Assembly (NCBI RefSeq): GCF_014874095.1
Contig: NZ_JADBEB010000001.1
Location: forward strand, 6,448,001 to 6,512,000
DNA from: Plantactinospora soyae
GTDB taxonomy: Bacteria; Actinomycetota; Actinomycetes; Mycobacteriales; Micromonosporaceae
Length of the DNA: 64,000 bases
Reading direction: 5' to 3'
Below are positions 52,589-60,956 of this stretch, piece after piece. The notes under the pieces are model-generated. The model was given only the letters and a program-made list of their open reading frames with translations, ran no database searches and was not told the DNA's origin. Each line of letters opens with the position of its first letter. Position 1 is the stretch's first letter. A program made the translations under genes and the position numbers.

Positions 52589-54415
52589 ATGAGGCGCCTC
52601 CTGGCAACCACCGGACGGATTCCTCGGACCGCGTGGCGGGTCGGCGCCGTCGTCGTCGCCGCGCTGACCGCGATCGGGGCGGTGGCGGTCGGCGCCTCTG
52701 CGGCCACGCTGTTCGCCGACGACTTCGAGGACGGCAACTCCAACGGGTGGTCCAAGTCCGGTGGCGCCTGGTCGGTCGGCACGGACGGATCGAGGGCGCT
52801 GCGTCAGACCAGCGCCGGTACGGACCTCGCCCGGGTCTTCGCCGGTCAGACGAGCTGGACCGACTACGCGGTGCAGGCACGGGTGAAACCGGTCGGCTAC
52901 GGCGCGACGGGCTTCACCGGCATCGCCGTACGCTCCACCGCGTCCACCAGCTTCGACCGGCTCGTCCTGCACGCCGACCGGGTCGAGTTGCAGGCGGTAC
53001 GCAGCGGTGCCGCGGCCGTCCTCGGCGTCACACCGCTGGCGGTGGCCCCGGGCACCTGGGCCACGCTGCGGATCGAGGCCAGCGGCGGCACCGTACGCGG
53101 CCTGGTCAACGGCGCCGTCGTGGGTACCGGGCCGAGTTCGTCGACGAAGGGTCGGGTGGGTCTGCAAACCTATCGGGCGACGGCGTCCTTCGACGACGTC
53201 ACCGTCGATACCGGCGGCACCCCGGAGCCGACCCCGACCACCGCGTCGCCCTCTCCGATACCGTCGGAACCACCGACTCCGACCCCGACGCCGACTCCCA
53301 GTGACCCGCCGACGGGCGGGGCTGAGCTCTTCGTCGCACCGACCGGCGACGACGCCAACCCCGGCAGCATCGACCAGCCATTGGGCACCCTGCACCGGGC
53401 GGTCGAACTGGCCACCCCGGGCACCACGATCCAACTGCGTGCCGGCACCTACGCACCGGCCACCAATATCCGGATCATGAAGGACGGTACCGCCGCGACG
53501 CCGTACACGATCACGGCGTACCGGGGCGAGAAGGTGGTCCTGGACGGCGAGAACATGCCGCACACCCCGGCGCCGCTGGACGGGAGCATTCCCAACCTCG
53601 AACGGGGTGCGCTGCACATCGAGGCGGACTACTGGCGCGTCGTCGACATCGAGATCGCGAACGGGCCGTACGCGATCTTCTGCCGCGACTGCAGCAACAA
53701 CGTCTTCGACCGGCTGACCACCCGGGACAACTACGAGTCCGGCCTGCACATCCAGGCGGCCTCCAGCAACAACCAGGTGCTCAATCTGGACAGCTACGGC
53801 AACCGGGACCCGCGCAAGAACGGCGAGAGCGCCGACGGCCTGGCCATCAAGGAGGGCTCCGGCTCGGGCAACGTCGTACGCGGCGCCCGGCTGTGGAACA
53901 ACTCCGACGACGGCTTCGACGCCTGGGAATTCCTCTCCCCGATCACCATCGAGGACTCGGTGGCCTGGGGGAACGGAGTCAACCGCTGGAACCTGCCCGG
54001 CCACACCGGCGACGGGAACGGCTGGAAGCTCGGTGGCGGCGACGAGGACCTGCCGGCCGGCCACGTCGTACGCAACTCGATCGCCTTCGACAACGCGGTC
54101 GGTGGCTTCATCGACAACGCCAATCCCGGCCAGCTCGTGCTCGACCACAACACCGCGTGGCGCAACGGCGGCACCGGATTCGACGTCGCCGACGCGCAGG
54201 CAGAGTTGACCAAGAACCTGGCGGTGGAGAACGGAACGCAGGTCGCGCTCGGCTCGTCGACCAGTGTCGGCAACTCGTGGGACCTGGGCGGCACCTGGAC
54301 GCTGGCCGACACGGATCCGTCGATCATCACCGGGCCACGGACGGCCGGCGGCGACATCCCGCCGTCGAACTTCCTGCGGCCCGCCAACGGCGCCGACGTG
54401 GGTGCCCGGATCTAG
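52589..54415 (+). CDS. Secreted PL9 pectate lyase with N-terminal concanavalin-like domain
   Basis: The protein has 608 residues from ATG 52589 (AAAGGGG upstream). A Sec signal ends near GASAATLFADD. Residues about 40-205 are a concanavalin/LamG-type beta sandwich (DDFEDGNSNGWSKSGGAW, VGLQTYRATASFDDVTVD). A Pro/Thr linker precedes the PL9 right-handed beta helix (ELFVAPTGDDANPGSIDQP onward). Calcium-site text SADGLAIKEGSGSGNVV and RLWNNSDDGFDAWEF and the catalytic lysine in GNGWKLGGG match Pel9-type lyases. It cleaves polygalacturonate by beta-elimination outside the cell. Confidence 0.92.
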   Translation: MRRLLATTGRIPRTAWRVGAVVVAALTAIGAVAVGASAATLFADDFEDGNSNGWSKSGGAWSVGTDGSRALRQTSAGTDLARVFAGQTSWTDYAVQARVKPVGYGATGFTGIAVRSTASTSFDRLVLHADRVELQAVRSGAAAVLGVTPLAVAPGTWATLRIEASGGTVRGLVNGAVVGTGPSSSTKGRVGLQTYRATASFDDVTVDTGGTPEPTPTTASPSPIPSEPPTPTPTPTPSDPPTGGAELFVAPTGDDANPGSIDQPLGTLHRAVELATPGTTIQLRAGTYAPATNIRIMKDGTAATPYTITAYRGEKVVLDGENMPHTPAPLDGSIPNLERGALHIEADYWRVVDIEIANGPYAIFCRDCSNNVFDRLTTRDNYESGLHIQAASSNNQVLNLDSYGNRDPRKNGESADGLAIKEGSGSGNVVRGARLWNNSDDGFDAWEFLSPITIEDSVAWGNGVNRWNLPGHTGDGNGWKLGGGDEDLPAGHVVRNSIAFDNAVGGFIDNANPGQLVLDHNTAWRNGGTGFDVADAQAELTKNLAVENGTQVALGSSTSVGNSWDLGGTWTLADTDPSIITGPRTAGGDIPPSNFLRPANGADVGARI

Positions 54416-54448
54416 ACCCGAGACCGGTGCGTCGAGCGGTTCGGGTGT

Positions 54449-54499
54449 CCGCAGCCGCAGCCGCAGCCGCAGCCGCAGTCGCAGCCGCAGCCGCAGTCG
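54449..54499. repeat. Hexanucleotide tandem repeat
   Basis: Eight units of ccgcag (one variant, tcgcag) lie 33 bases after the pectate lyase stop, in no gene. It is a simple sequence repeat that may vary in copy number. Confidence 0.9.
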
Positions 54500-54663
54500 T
54501 GGGCAACCGGCATCGGTGGATCGGTGCGGACGCGGGCTGCTACGCCGTGCCGGGGTGGGTGCGTAACCGCCTAAGTGGACGGAATCCTTCCATTTCGCGG
54601 TAGGCTCGTCGGCGGAGGAACCTTCCGTCCGCGTGAGTAACGTTTGAGTTGGGAGATGACGCG

Positions 54664-55836
54664 ATGACCGAGTCTCCGGTGCTTCCCCTGACCCGTACCT
54701 GCCCGTACGCACCGCCGGCCGAGCACGTCCAGTTGCAGCAGGAGCCGGTGGCCCGGGTGACCCTGCCCGATGGCTCGCAGGCATGGGCGCTGAGCCGACT
54801 CGAAGACATCCGGGCGATGCTGGCCGATCCCCGGTTCAGCTCCGACCGCCAACGCGAGGGGTTCCCTCTCCAACCGCCCGGACCGCGACCCGCTCCCCCC
54901 AGGCAACCCATGATCGGGCTCGACCCGCCGGAACACGGTGAGGCCCGGCGCGCGGTCCTCGGCGAGTTCACCATCCGGCGGATGAACGCGCTGCGCCCAC
55001 GCATCCAGCAGATCGTGGACGAGCACGTCGACGGGTTGCTCGCCGGGCCGCGCCCGGCCGACCTCGTCTCGGCGCTGGCGCTGCCGGTGCCGTCGCTGGT
55101 CATCTGCGAGTTGCTCGGCGTGCCCTACGCCGACCACGACTTCTTCCAGACCCGCTCCGCCAACCTGCTGGACCGGACCATTCCGGCCGAGAAACGTTAT
55201 GCGGCGGCCAACGAGATCCGCGAATACATGGCCACGCTGATCATCCAGAAGGAGAAGCAGCCGACCGACGACCTGATCGGCCGCCAGATCGCCAAGGGAG
55301 CCGACCGGGAGGACCTGGCGGGACTCGGCTTCCTGCTGCTCCTCGCCGGGCACGAGACCACCGGAAACATGATCTCCCTCGGAGTGATGACGCTGCTGGA
55401 GCGGCCTTCGGCGCTGGCCGCGCTGAAGCAGGACCCCGCCGTCACGCCGGAGGTCGTCGAGGAACTGCTTCGCTACTTCACCATCGCCGAGTACGTCACG
55501 TCCCGGGTCGCCCGCGAGGACGTCGAGATCGGCGGCGTGGTGATTCCCGCCGGCGACGGCGTCATCACGCTCGGCAACGTCGCGAACCGTGACCCGGCCG
55601 CGTTCGCCGACGGCGACACCTTCGACATCGGGCGTGGCGCCCGCCACCACATCGCGTTCGGCTTCGGCCCGCACCAGTGCCTGGGTCAGAACCTCGCCCG
55701 GGTCGAACTCCAGATCGTCTTCGACACCCTGTTCGCCCGCATCCCCGACCTGAGACTGGCCACGACGACCGACGAGCTGTCGTTCAAGGACGAATCCACC
55801 GTCTACGGTCTGCATTCCCTCCCGGTCACCTGGTAG
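54664..55836 (+). CDS. Cytochrome P450 (CYP105-like)
   Basis: The protein has 390 residues from ATG 54664, eight bases after GGGAG. An ATG 15 bases earlier overlaps that site. P450 motifs are present: I-helix LLLAGHETTGN (with the acid-alcohol pair changed to Glu-Thr), K-helix EELLR and heme loop FGFGPHQCLG with the thiolate cysteine. The C-terminus and SDRQREGFPL region recall CYP105/CYP107-type actinomycete enzymes. The next gene encodes its likely electron donor. It hydroxylates an unknown small molecule; no biosynthetic genes adjoin. Confidence 0.94.
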   Translation: MTESPVLPLTRTCPYAPPAEHVQLQQEPVARVTLPDGSQAWALSRLEDIRAMLADPRFSSDRQREGFPLQPPGPRPAPPRQPMIGLDPPEHGEARRAVLGEFTIRRMNALRPRIQQIVDEHVDGLLAGPRPADLVSALALPVPSLVICELLGVPYADHDFFQTRSANLLDRTIPAEKRYAAANEIREYMATLIIQKEKQPTDDLIGRQIAKGADREDLAGLGFLLLLAGHETTGNMISLGVMTLLERPSALAALKQDPAVTPEVVEELLRYFTIAEYVTSRVAREDVEIGGVVIPAGDGVITLGNVANRDPAAFADGDTFDIGRGARHHIAFGFGPHQCLGQNLARVELQIVFDTLFARIPDLRLATTTDELSFKDESTVYGLHSLPVTW

Positions 55837-55841
55837 CGGAG

Positions 55842-56072
55842 ATGCTCCAGGTGATTGCGGATCTGGACCGCTGTGTCGGCGCCGGCCAGTGCGTACTGAC
55901 CGAGCCGGGCGTGTTCGACCAGGACCAGGAGGACGGCACCGTGGTCATCCTCGACGACACCCCGGAGGACGAGAGGACCATCACCCGGGTACGCGAGGCG
56001 ATCCACATCTGCCCCAGCCGGGCGCTCGCCCTCGCCGAGTCCGGTGCTTCCGGTCGTACCGACACGCCTTGA
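55842..56072 (+). CDS. [3Fe-4S] ferredoxin, P450 partner
   Basis: The protein has 76 residues from ATG 55842, five bases after the P450 stop, with GCGGAG as ribosome site. Sequence: VIADLDRCVGAGQCVLTEPG and VREAIHICPSRALALAE. Three cysteines in the pattern C-x5-C ... C, where the fourth ligand is replaced (GAGQ), are typical of the single-cluster ferredoxins that serve P450s. It should pass electrons from a ferredoxin reductase to the upstream P450. No reductase gene is in the window. Confidence 0.92.
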   Translation: MLQVIADLDRCVGAGQCVLTEPGVFDQDQEDGTVVILDDTPEDERTITRVREAIHICPSRALALAESGASGRTDTP

Positions 56073-56115
56073 CAACCAGCTGAGCCGCCCGCCGGCAGGC
56101 CGGTAGGGTGGGGAT

Positions 56116-56613
56116 GTGCGCCTGCTGATGATGGCGGACACCCATGTACCGAAGCGGGCACGCGACCTGCCGGCGCGGCTGTGGGCCGCCGTCGACGAGG
56201 CCGACGTGGTCATCCACGCCGGGGACTGGGTGCACGAACCCCTGCTCGACGTCCTCGAGGCGCGCGGACCCCGGCTGATCGGCGTGTACGGCAACAACGA
56301 CGGACCCGAGCTGCGGGCCCGGTTGCCGGAGATCGCCCAGGTGGACCTGGCCGGCCTGCGGGTCGCGGTGGTGCACGAGACCGGCCCGGCAGCCGGGCGG
56401 GAACGCCGCTGCGCGGAGCGGTTCTCCGGGTACGACCTGCTCGTCTTCGGCCACTCGCACATCCCCTGGGACAGCGAGGCTCCGGGCGGCCTGCGACTGC
56501 TCAACCCCGGCTCGCCGACCGACCGGCGACGTCAGCCCCACGCCACGTACCTCACCGCCGAGATAACCGGCGGTCGGCTCGACGACGTGGTCCTGCACAA
56601 CCTGCCGCGCTGA
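56116..56613 (+). CDS. YfcE-type metallophosphoesterase
   Basis: The protein has 165 residues from GTG 56116, six bases after a TAGGGT box, hence probably leaderless. Metal ligands are visible: ADTHV (Asp, His), [10 protein letters not shown] (Asp), VYGNND (Asn), VVHETGP (His) and VFGHSHIPW (two His). The C-terminus [10 protein letters not shown] completes the YfcE/MJ0936 phosphodiesterase pattern. It hydrolyses small phosphodiesters with two metal ions; the natural substrate is unknown. Confidence 0.92.
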   Translation: MRLLMMADTHVPKRARDLPARLWAAVDEADVVIHAGDWVHEPLLDVLEARGPRLIGVYGNNDGPELRARLPEIAQVDLAGLRVAVVHETGPAAGRERRCAERFSGYDLLVFGHSHIPWDSEAPGGLRLLNPGSPTDRRRQPHATYLTAEITGGRLDDVVLHNLPR

Positions 56614-56788
56614 CTCCGGGGTCCGGTCTGTGTGGTCCGGTCTCCGCAGGGCGGGCGACGAACCCCGGTGCCGAGGTGACGCGTGCGAGCTGAACTGGTT
56701 ACGCCGCGTACGGCCGGGCGGTGGCAGCCCTGCGGTACCGGCCGTTCGGACCGGAGCGTTCGGATCAGGGTGCTGCCAGACTGTGGGG

Positions 56789-58192
56789 GTGCATGATTTT
56801 GACGTGCTGGTGGTGGGCTCGGGTCCGGGTGGTCAGAAGGCCGCGATCGCCACGGCGAAACTCGGCCGCCGGGCGGCGGTGATCGAGCGGCAGCACATGG
56901 TCGGTGGCGTCTGCATCAACACCGGAACCGTGCCGTCGAAGACCCTGCGGGAGGCGGTGCTCTATCTCACCGGGCTGAGCCAGCGCGAGGTCTACGGTCA
57001 GAGCTACCGGCTCAAGGACGACATCACCGTCGCCGACCTGACCGCCCGGACCCAGCACGTGATCGGGCGCGAGGTCGACGTGGTACGCAGCCAGCTGGCC
57101 CGGAACCGGGTCCGGCTGCTCACCGGGACGGCCCGGTTCCACGATCCGAACACGCTGACCGTGACCGATCCGGCCGGGCGTGAGTCGAAGGTGACCGCCG
57201 AGAACATCATCATCGCCGCCGGCACCCGACCGGCCCGACCGGCCAGTGTGGACTTCGACGAACGTACGATCATCGACTCGGACGGCATCATCAACCTGGA
57301 GAAGGTGCCGAACTCGATGGTGGTGGTCGGCGCCGGGGTGATCGGCATCGAGTACGCCTCGATGTTCGCGGCGCTGGGCACCAAGGTCACCGTCGTGGAG
57401 CGCCGCGACCGGATGCTGGAGTTCTGCGACCTGGAGATCGTCGAGGCGCTGAAGTACCACCTGCGGGACCTGGCGGTGACGTTCCGGTTCAGCGAGGCGG
57501 TGGCCGCGGTGGAGCGGCACACCCGGGGCGCCATCGCCGTGCTGGAGAGCGGGAAGCGGATCGCCGCCGACACGGTGATGTACTCGGCCGGCCGGCACGG
57601 GATGGCCACCGAACTCGATCTGGAGAACGCCGGGCTGGCGGCGGACGACCGTGGCCGGATCCAGGTCGATCCGCAGTTCCGGACCACCGTTCCGCACATC
57701 TACGCGGTCGGTGACGTGATTGGCTTCCCGGCGCTCGCGTCGACGTCGATGGAGCAGGGTCGGCTCGCCGCGCACCACGCGTGCGGCGAACCCGTCCGGG
57801 CGATGCCGGACCTGCAACCGATCGGCATCTACACGATCCCGGAGATCAGTTTCATCGGCCGGACCGAGGACGAGCTGACCCGGGACAAGGTGCCGTTCGA
57901 GGTCGGCATCTCCCGGTACCGTGAACTCGCCCGGGGCCAGATCAGCGGCGACTCGTACGGGATGCTCAAGTTGCTGGTCGCGCCGGACAACGGTCGGCTG
58001 CTCGGGGTGCACATCTTCGGCACCGGGGCCACCGAACTGGTACACATCGGGCAGGCGGTGATGGGCTGCCTCGGCAGCGTCGACTACCTGGTCGACGCGG
58101 TGTTCAACTATCCGACCCTGGCTGAGGCGTACAAGGTCGCCGCGTTGGACGCGATGAACAAGATGCGGCACATCGCCCGGCTGCGCGACTAG
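56789..58192 (+). CDS. sthA: Soluble (Si-specific) NAD(P) transhydrogenase
   Basis: The protein has 467 residues from GTG 56789, which suits the family's usual 465. A GTG two codons earlier is possible. FAD-binding Rossmann loop [15 protein letters not shown], then [19 protein letters not shown]. The second cysteine of the disulfide oxidoreductase CxxxxC motif is a threonine, as is characteristic of SthA. The NAD-binding loop is [36 protein letters not shown] and the dimerisation domain [20 protein letters not shown] complete it. It moves reducing equivalents between NADPH and NAD in the cytoplasm. Confidence 0.93.
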   Translation: MHDFDVLVVGSGPGGQKAAIATAKLGRRAAVIERQHMVGGVCINTGTVPSKTLREAVLYLTGLSQREVYGQSYRLKDDITVADLTARTQHVIGREVDVVRSQLARNRVRLLTGTARFHDPNTLTVTDPAGRESKVTAENIIIAAGTRPARPASVDFDERTIIDSDGIINLEKVPNSMVVVGAGVIGIEYASMFAALGTKVTVVERRDRMLEFCDLEIVEALKYHLRDLAVTFRFSEAVAAVERHTRGAIAVLESGKRIAADTVMYSAGRHGMATELDLENAGLAADDRGRIQVDPQFRTTVPHIYAVGDVIGFPALASTSMEQGRLAAHHACGEPVRAMPDLQPIGIYTIPEISFIGRTEDELTRDKVPFEVGISRYRELARGQISGDSYGMLKLLVAPDNGRLLGVHIFGTGATELVHIGQAVMGCLGSVDYLVDAVFNYPTLAEAYKVAALDAMNKMRHIARLRD

Positions 58193-58415
58193 GCCGCGTT
58201 TCACACCCGTCACCGTTCGCGACGCCGAGCCGGAGCAGAACCACGCGCCGGCCGCGACGCGTACCCGGCTCGCTGACGGCGGCCTCGATCCCCACAATGT
58301 CATTCATTACTCTTTGTCCACGATCCGTCACTGTTCTGTCGTGCCCCGTGCGGCGCCGATCCCGTTGACCAGGGTGACGAGCACCGCCTGGCACGGACAG
58401 AGGGGGGCCGGGACG

Positions 58416-58991
58416 ATGATGATCGGACGATGGCGTGGACTGGCGGTCACCCTGATCGCCGTACTGGCCGCCGCCGCCGGAACCGCCAGACTGGCGTACG
58501 GGCATGCCGAGCGGCAGGGCGACGACGACGAGAACCGCCGGTGGAGCATTCAGCGCGAACGGTTGTCCGGCTACCAGGAGACTCCGCTGACGTTGTCCAC
58601 CACCGGCACCGGCCGGTTCACCCTGACGATCGACGAGGACGCCCGGGAGATCACCTACCGGCTCAGCTACGACGCGCTGGAGGGTGACATCACCCAGGCG
58701 CACATCCACTTCGGTGGCCGGGCCCAGAGCGGTGGGATCAGCGTCTTCCTCTGCACCAATCTCGGCAACGGACCGGCCGGCACCCAGGCCTGCCCGGCCG
58801 ACCCGGCCACGGTGACCGGCACGATCCGGCCGGCCGACGTGCTCGGCCCCGCCGCCCAGGGGATCGCCGCGGGCCAGTTCGACGAGGTGCTGGCCGCCCT
58901 CCGGGTCGGCGCCACCTACGTCAACGTGCACAGCTCGCTCTATCCCGGCGGCGAGATCCGGGCCCAGGTGGGCCGGCACCACTACCACTGA
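58416..58991 (+). CDS. CHRD-domain secreted or membrane-anchored protein
   Basis: The protein has 191 residues from ATG 58416. An N-terminal hydrophobic segment (GLAVTLIAVLAAAAGTARL) acts as signal or anchor. The remaining 150 residues are one CHRD domain: RLSGYQETPLTLSTTGTGRF, YDALEGDITQAHIHFGGRAQ, GGISVFLCTNLGNG and VNVHSSLYPGGEIRAQV. CHRD domains occur in chordin and in many bacterial extracellular proteins. The bacterial role is unclear, and the conserved histidines could bind metal. The protein ends in a His-rich RHHYH. Confidence 0.88.
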   Translation: MMIGRWRGLAVTLIAVLAAAAGTARLAYGHAERQGDDDENRRWSIQRERLSGYQETPLTLSTTGTGRFTLTIDEDAREITYRLSYDALEGDITQAHIHFGGRAQSGGISVFLCTNLGNGPAGTQACPADPATVTGTIRPADVLGPAAQGIAAGQFDEVLAALRVGATYVNVHSSLYPGGEIRAQVGRHHYH

Positions 58992-59105
58992 CGTCCCGGG
59001 TAGCCACCAGTTCCGGTTTCCGAGCAGTTGCATGGCCGCCGGTACGAGCACCAACCGGACGATCGTGCAATCCACGAGGACGGCGGTGGCGAGGTACGCC
59101 CCTAC
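58992..59105 (-). pseudogene. MMPL transporter C-terminal remnant
   Basis: The minus strand reads GAYLATAVLVDCTIVRLVLV followed by PAAMQLLGNRNWWLPG. It matches the last transmembrane helix of MMPL/RND-type exporters, where VLVDATLVRMVLVPA and GxxNWWLP are fixed landmarks. The remainder of the gene is missing on both sides. Confidence 0.7.
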
Positions 59106-59295
59106 CGCCACCGCCGTAGGAGCGGTGCCCCGAAACCCGTACCGTCCACAAGCGACTCCTTCGGGGTGGCGGGCATCCACCGATCCGGCGGAATTGTCCG
59201 CCGCCACCACTGGTGCTCTTGACGGGACGTTGCGCCGTGGTTAATGTCCGGTAACTTTGTGATCCGCGCCACAACCACGACCGGGGGTGCCCGGG

Positions 59296-60087
59296 ATGCT
59301 GCAGGTGCGCAATCTGGAGGTCGTCTACGACGACGTGATGCTGGTACTGCGCGGGGTGAGCCTCGCCGTACCGCCGGGTGGGATAGTCGCGCTGCTGGGT
59401 GCGAACGGCGCCGGAAAGACCACTCTGCTCCGGGCGATCAGCGGCCTGCTCGACGTGCACGACGGTGCGGTGACCAAGGGATCGGTCACGCTGGACGGCG
59501 ACCCGATCCACCGGCTCCGGCCGGCCGCCGTCGTACGCCGGGGCGTCTGCCAGGTGATGGAGGGGCGCCGGATCTTCGCCGAACTGACCGTCGAGGAGAA
59601 CCTGCGGATCGGTGGGCACACCGCCCACCGGCAGATCCCGGCCCGGCTCGACCACGTCCTCGGGCTGTTCCCGGTGCTCGCCCAGCGCCGCCGGCACACC
59701 GCCGGCTACCTCTCCGGCGGCGAGCAGCAGATGCTCGCGATGGGCCGGGCACTGATGGCCGAGCCCCGCTACCTGCTGCTGGACGAACCGAGCCTCGGCC
59801 TCGCGCCCCGGCTCGTCGAACAGGTCCGGGAACTGATCGCGACGATCAACTCCGGGGGTGCCGGAGTGCTGCTGGTGGAGCAGAACGCGACCATGGCGCT
59901 GTCGCTGGCCACCCACGGCTACGTCCTGGAGACCGGACAGGTGGTGCTCGACAAGCCGGCCGAGCAGCTGCTGGCCGACGACGACATCCGGGAGTTCTAC
60001 CTCGGCCTGGGCGCCGCCGCCGGTGCCGGCCGCCGGTCGTTCCGGGACGTGAAGCACTACCGGCGGCGCAAGCGGTGGTTGTCGTGA
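59296..60087 (+). CDS. livF: Branched-chain-type ABC transporter ATPase, LivF-like
   Basis: The protein has 263 residues from ATG 59296; GTG 59287 is an alternative. Walker A LLGANGAGKTTLLR, Q-loop in CQVMEGRRIFAELTVEENL, signature YLSGGEQQMLAMGRAL and Walker B YLLLDEPSLGLAP identify a LivF subunit. It is the first gene of a tightly overlapping operon livF-livG-fadD-livH-livM. The transporter imports hydrophobic amino acids or, given the acyl-CoA ligase between its genes, more likely a carboxylic acid that is activated on entry. Confidence 0.92.
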   Translation: MLQVRNLEVVYDDVMLVLRGVSLAVPPGGIVALLGANGAGKTTLLRAISGLLDVHDGAVTKGSVTLDGDPIHRLRPAAVVRRGVCQVMEGRRIFAELTVEENLRIGGHTAHRQIPARLDHVLGLFPVLAQRRRHTAGYLSGGEQQMLAMGRALMAEPRYLLLDEPSLGLAPRLVEQVRELIATINSGGAGVLLVEQNATMALSLATHGYVLETGQVVLDKPAEQLLADDDIREFYLGLGAAAGAGRRSFRDVKHYRRRKRWLS

Positions 60088-60956
60088 CGCTCACCGAGCC
60101 GGACCCCGGGACCGGCACCGCGCCGGACCGGCGCACCGATCCGGTCGACACCGATCCGGACCGGCAGGGCGATCCGGTCGGCGCAGACCCGATCCTGCGG
60201 TTCGAGGACGTCCGGCTGCACTTCGCCGGGGTACGCGCCATCGACGGGGTCAGCTTCACCGTCGGCCGGCACGAACTCTTCGCGATCATCGGTCCCAACG
60301 GCTCCGGCAAGACGTCCATCTTCAACGTGCTCTCCGGGGTCTACCGCCCGCAGACCGGCCGGGTGGTCTTCGACGGCGCGGATCTGGTCGGCCGCCGGCC
60401 ACACGTGATCGCGGCGCTGGGCATGGCCCGGACCTTCCAGAACGTCGAACTGTTCGCCAACCTGACCGTGCTGGACAACCTGCTGCTCGGCCGGCACCAC
60501 CACCTCGGGTACGGCACGCTCGCCGCGCTTGGCTGGCTCGGCCGGGCCCGCCGCGCCGAGATCGCGAACCGGGCGGCGGTCGAGGAGATCGTGGACTTCC
60601 TCGAACTGGAACGGTGGCGGCGGATGCCGGTCGGACTGCTGCCGTACGGGGTGCAGAAGCGGGTCGAGCTGGGCCGGGCGCTGGCGATGGAACCGAAGTT
60701 GCTGCTCCTGGACGAGCCGGTCGCCGGGATGAACCTGGAGGAGACCGAGGACATGGCCCGGTTCATCCTCGACATCCGCGACGAACTCGACATCCCGATC
60801 GTGCTGGTGGAACACGACATGGGCCTGGTGATGGACCTGGCCGACCGGGTACTGGTGGTCGACTTCGGGCAGGTGGTCGCGACCGGCAACCCGGCCGAGA
60901 TCCCGCACCATCCGGACGTGGTCCGCGCCTACCTCGGGGAGGTGCGTCCGAGATGA
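60084..60956 (+). CDS. livG: Branched-chain-type ABC transporter ATPase, LivG-like
   Basis: The protein has 290 residues. The GTG overlaps the preceding stop as GTGA. An unusual Asp/Pro-rich N-terminal leader of about 40 residues (EPDPGTGTAPDRRTDPVDT) precedes the ATPase. Walker A AIIGPNGSGKTSIFN, the LivG-typical ARTFQNVELFANLTVLDNLL, signature region LLPYGVQKRVELGRALAMEP (the LSGG is changed to LPYGVQ, common in this type) and Walker B LLLLDEPVAGMN. It forms a heterodimer with LivF. Confidence 0.92.
   Translation: MTLTEPDPGTGTAPDRRTDPVDTDPDRQGDPVGADPILRFEDVRLHFAGVRAIDGVSFTVGRHELFAIIGPNGSGKTSIFNVLSGVYRPQTGRVVFDGADLVGRRPHVIAALGMARTFQNVELFANLTVLDNLLLGRHHHLGYGTLAALGWLGRARRAEIANRAAVEEIVDFLELERWRRMPVGLLPYGVQKRVELGRALAMEPKLLLLDEPVAGMNLEETEDMARFILDIRDELDIPIVLVEHDMGLVMDLADRVLVVDFGQVVATGNPAEIPHHPDVVRAYLGEVRPR

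Noticed and set aside
54449-54499. Short regular repeat as a possible CRISPR
   Set aside because: Units are six bases with no spacers, so it is a simple tandem repeat.
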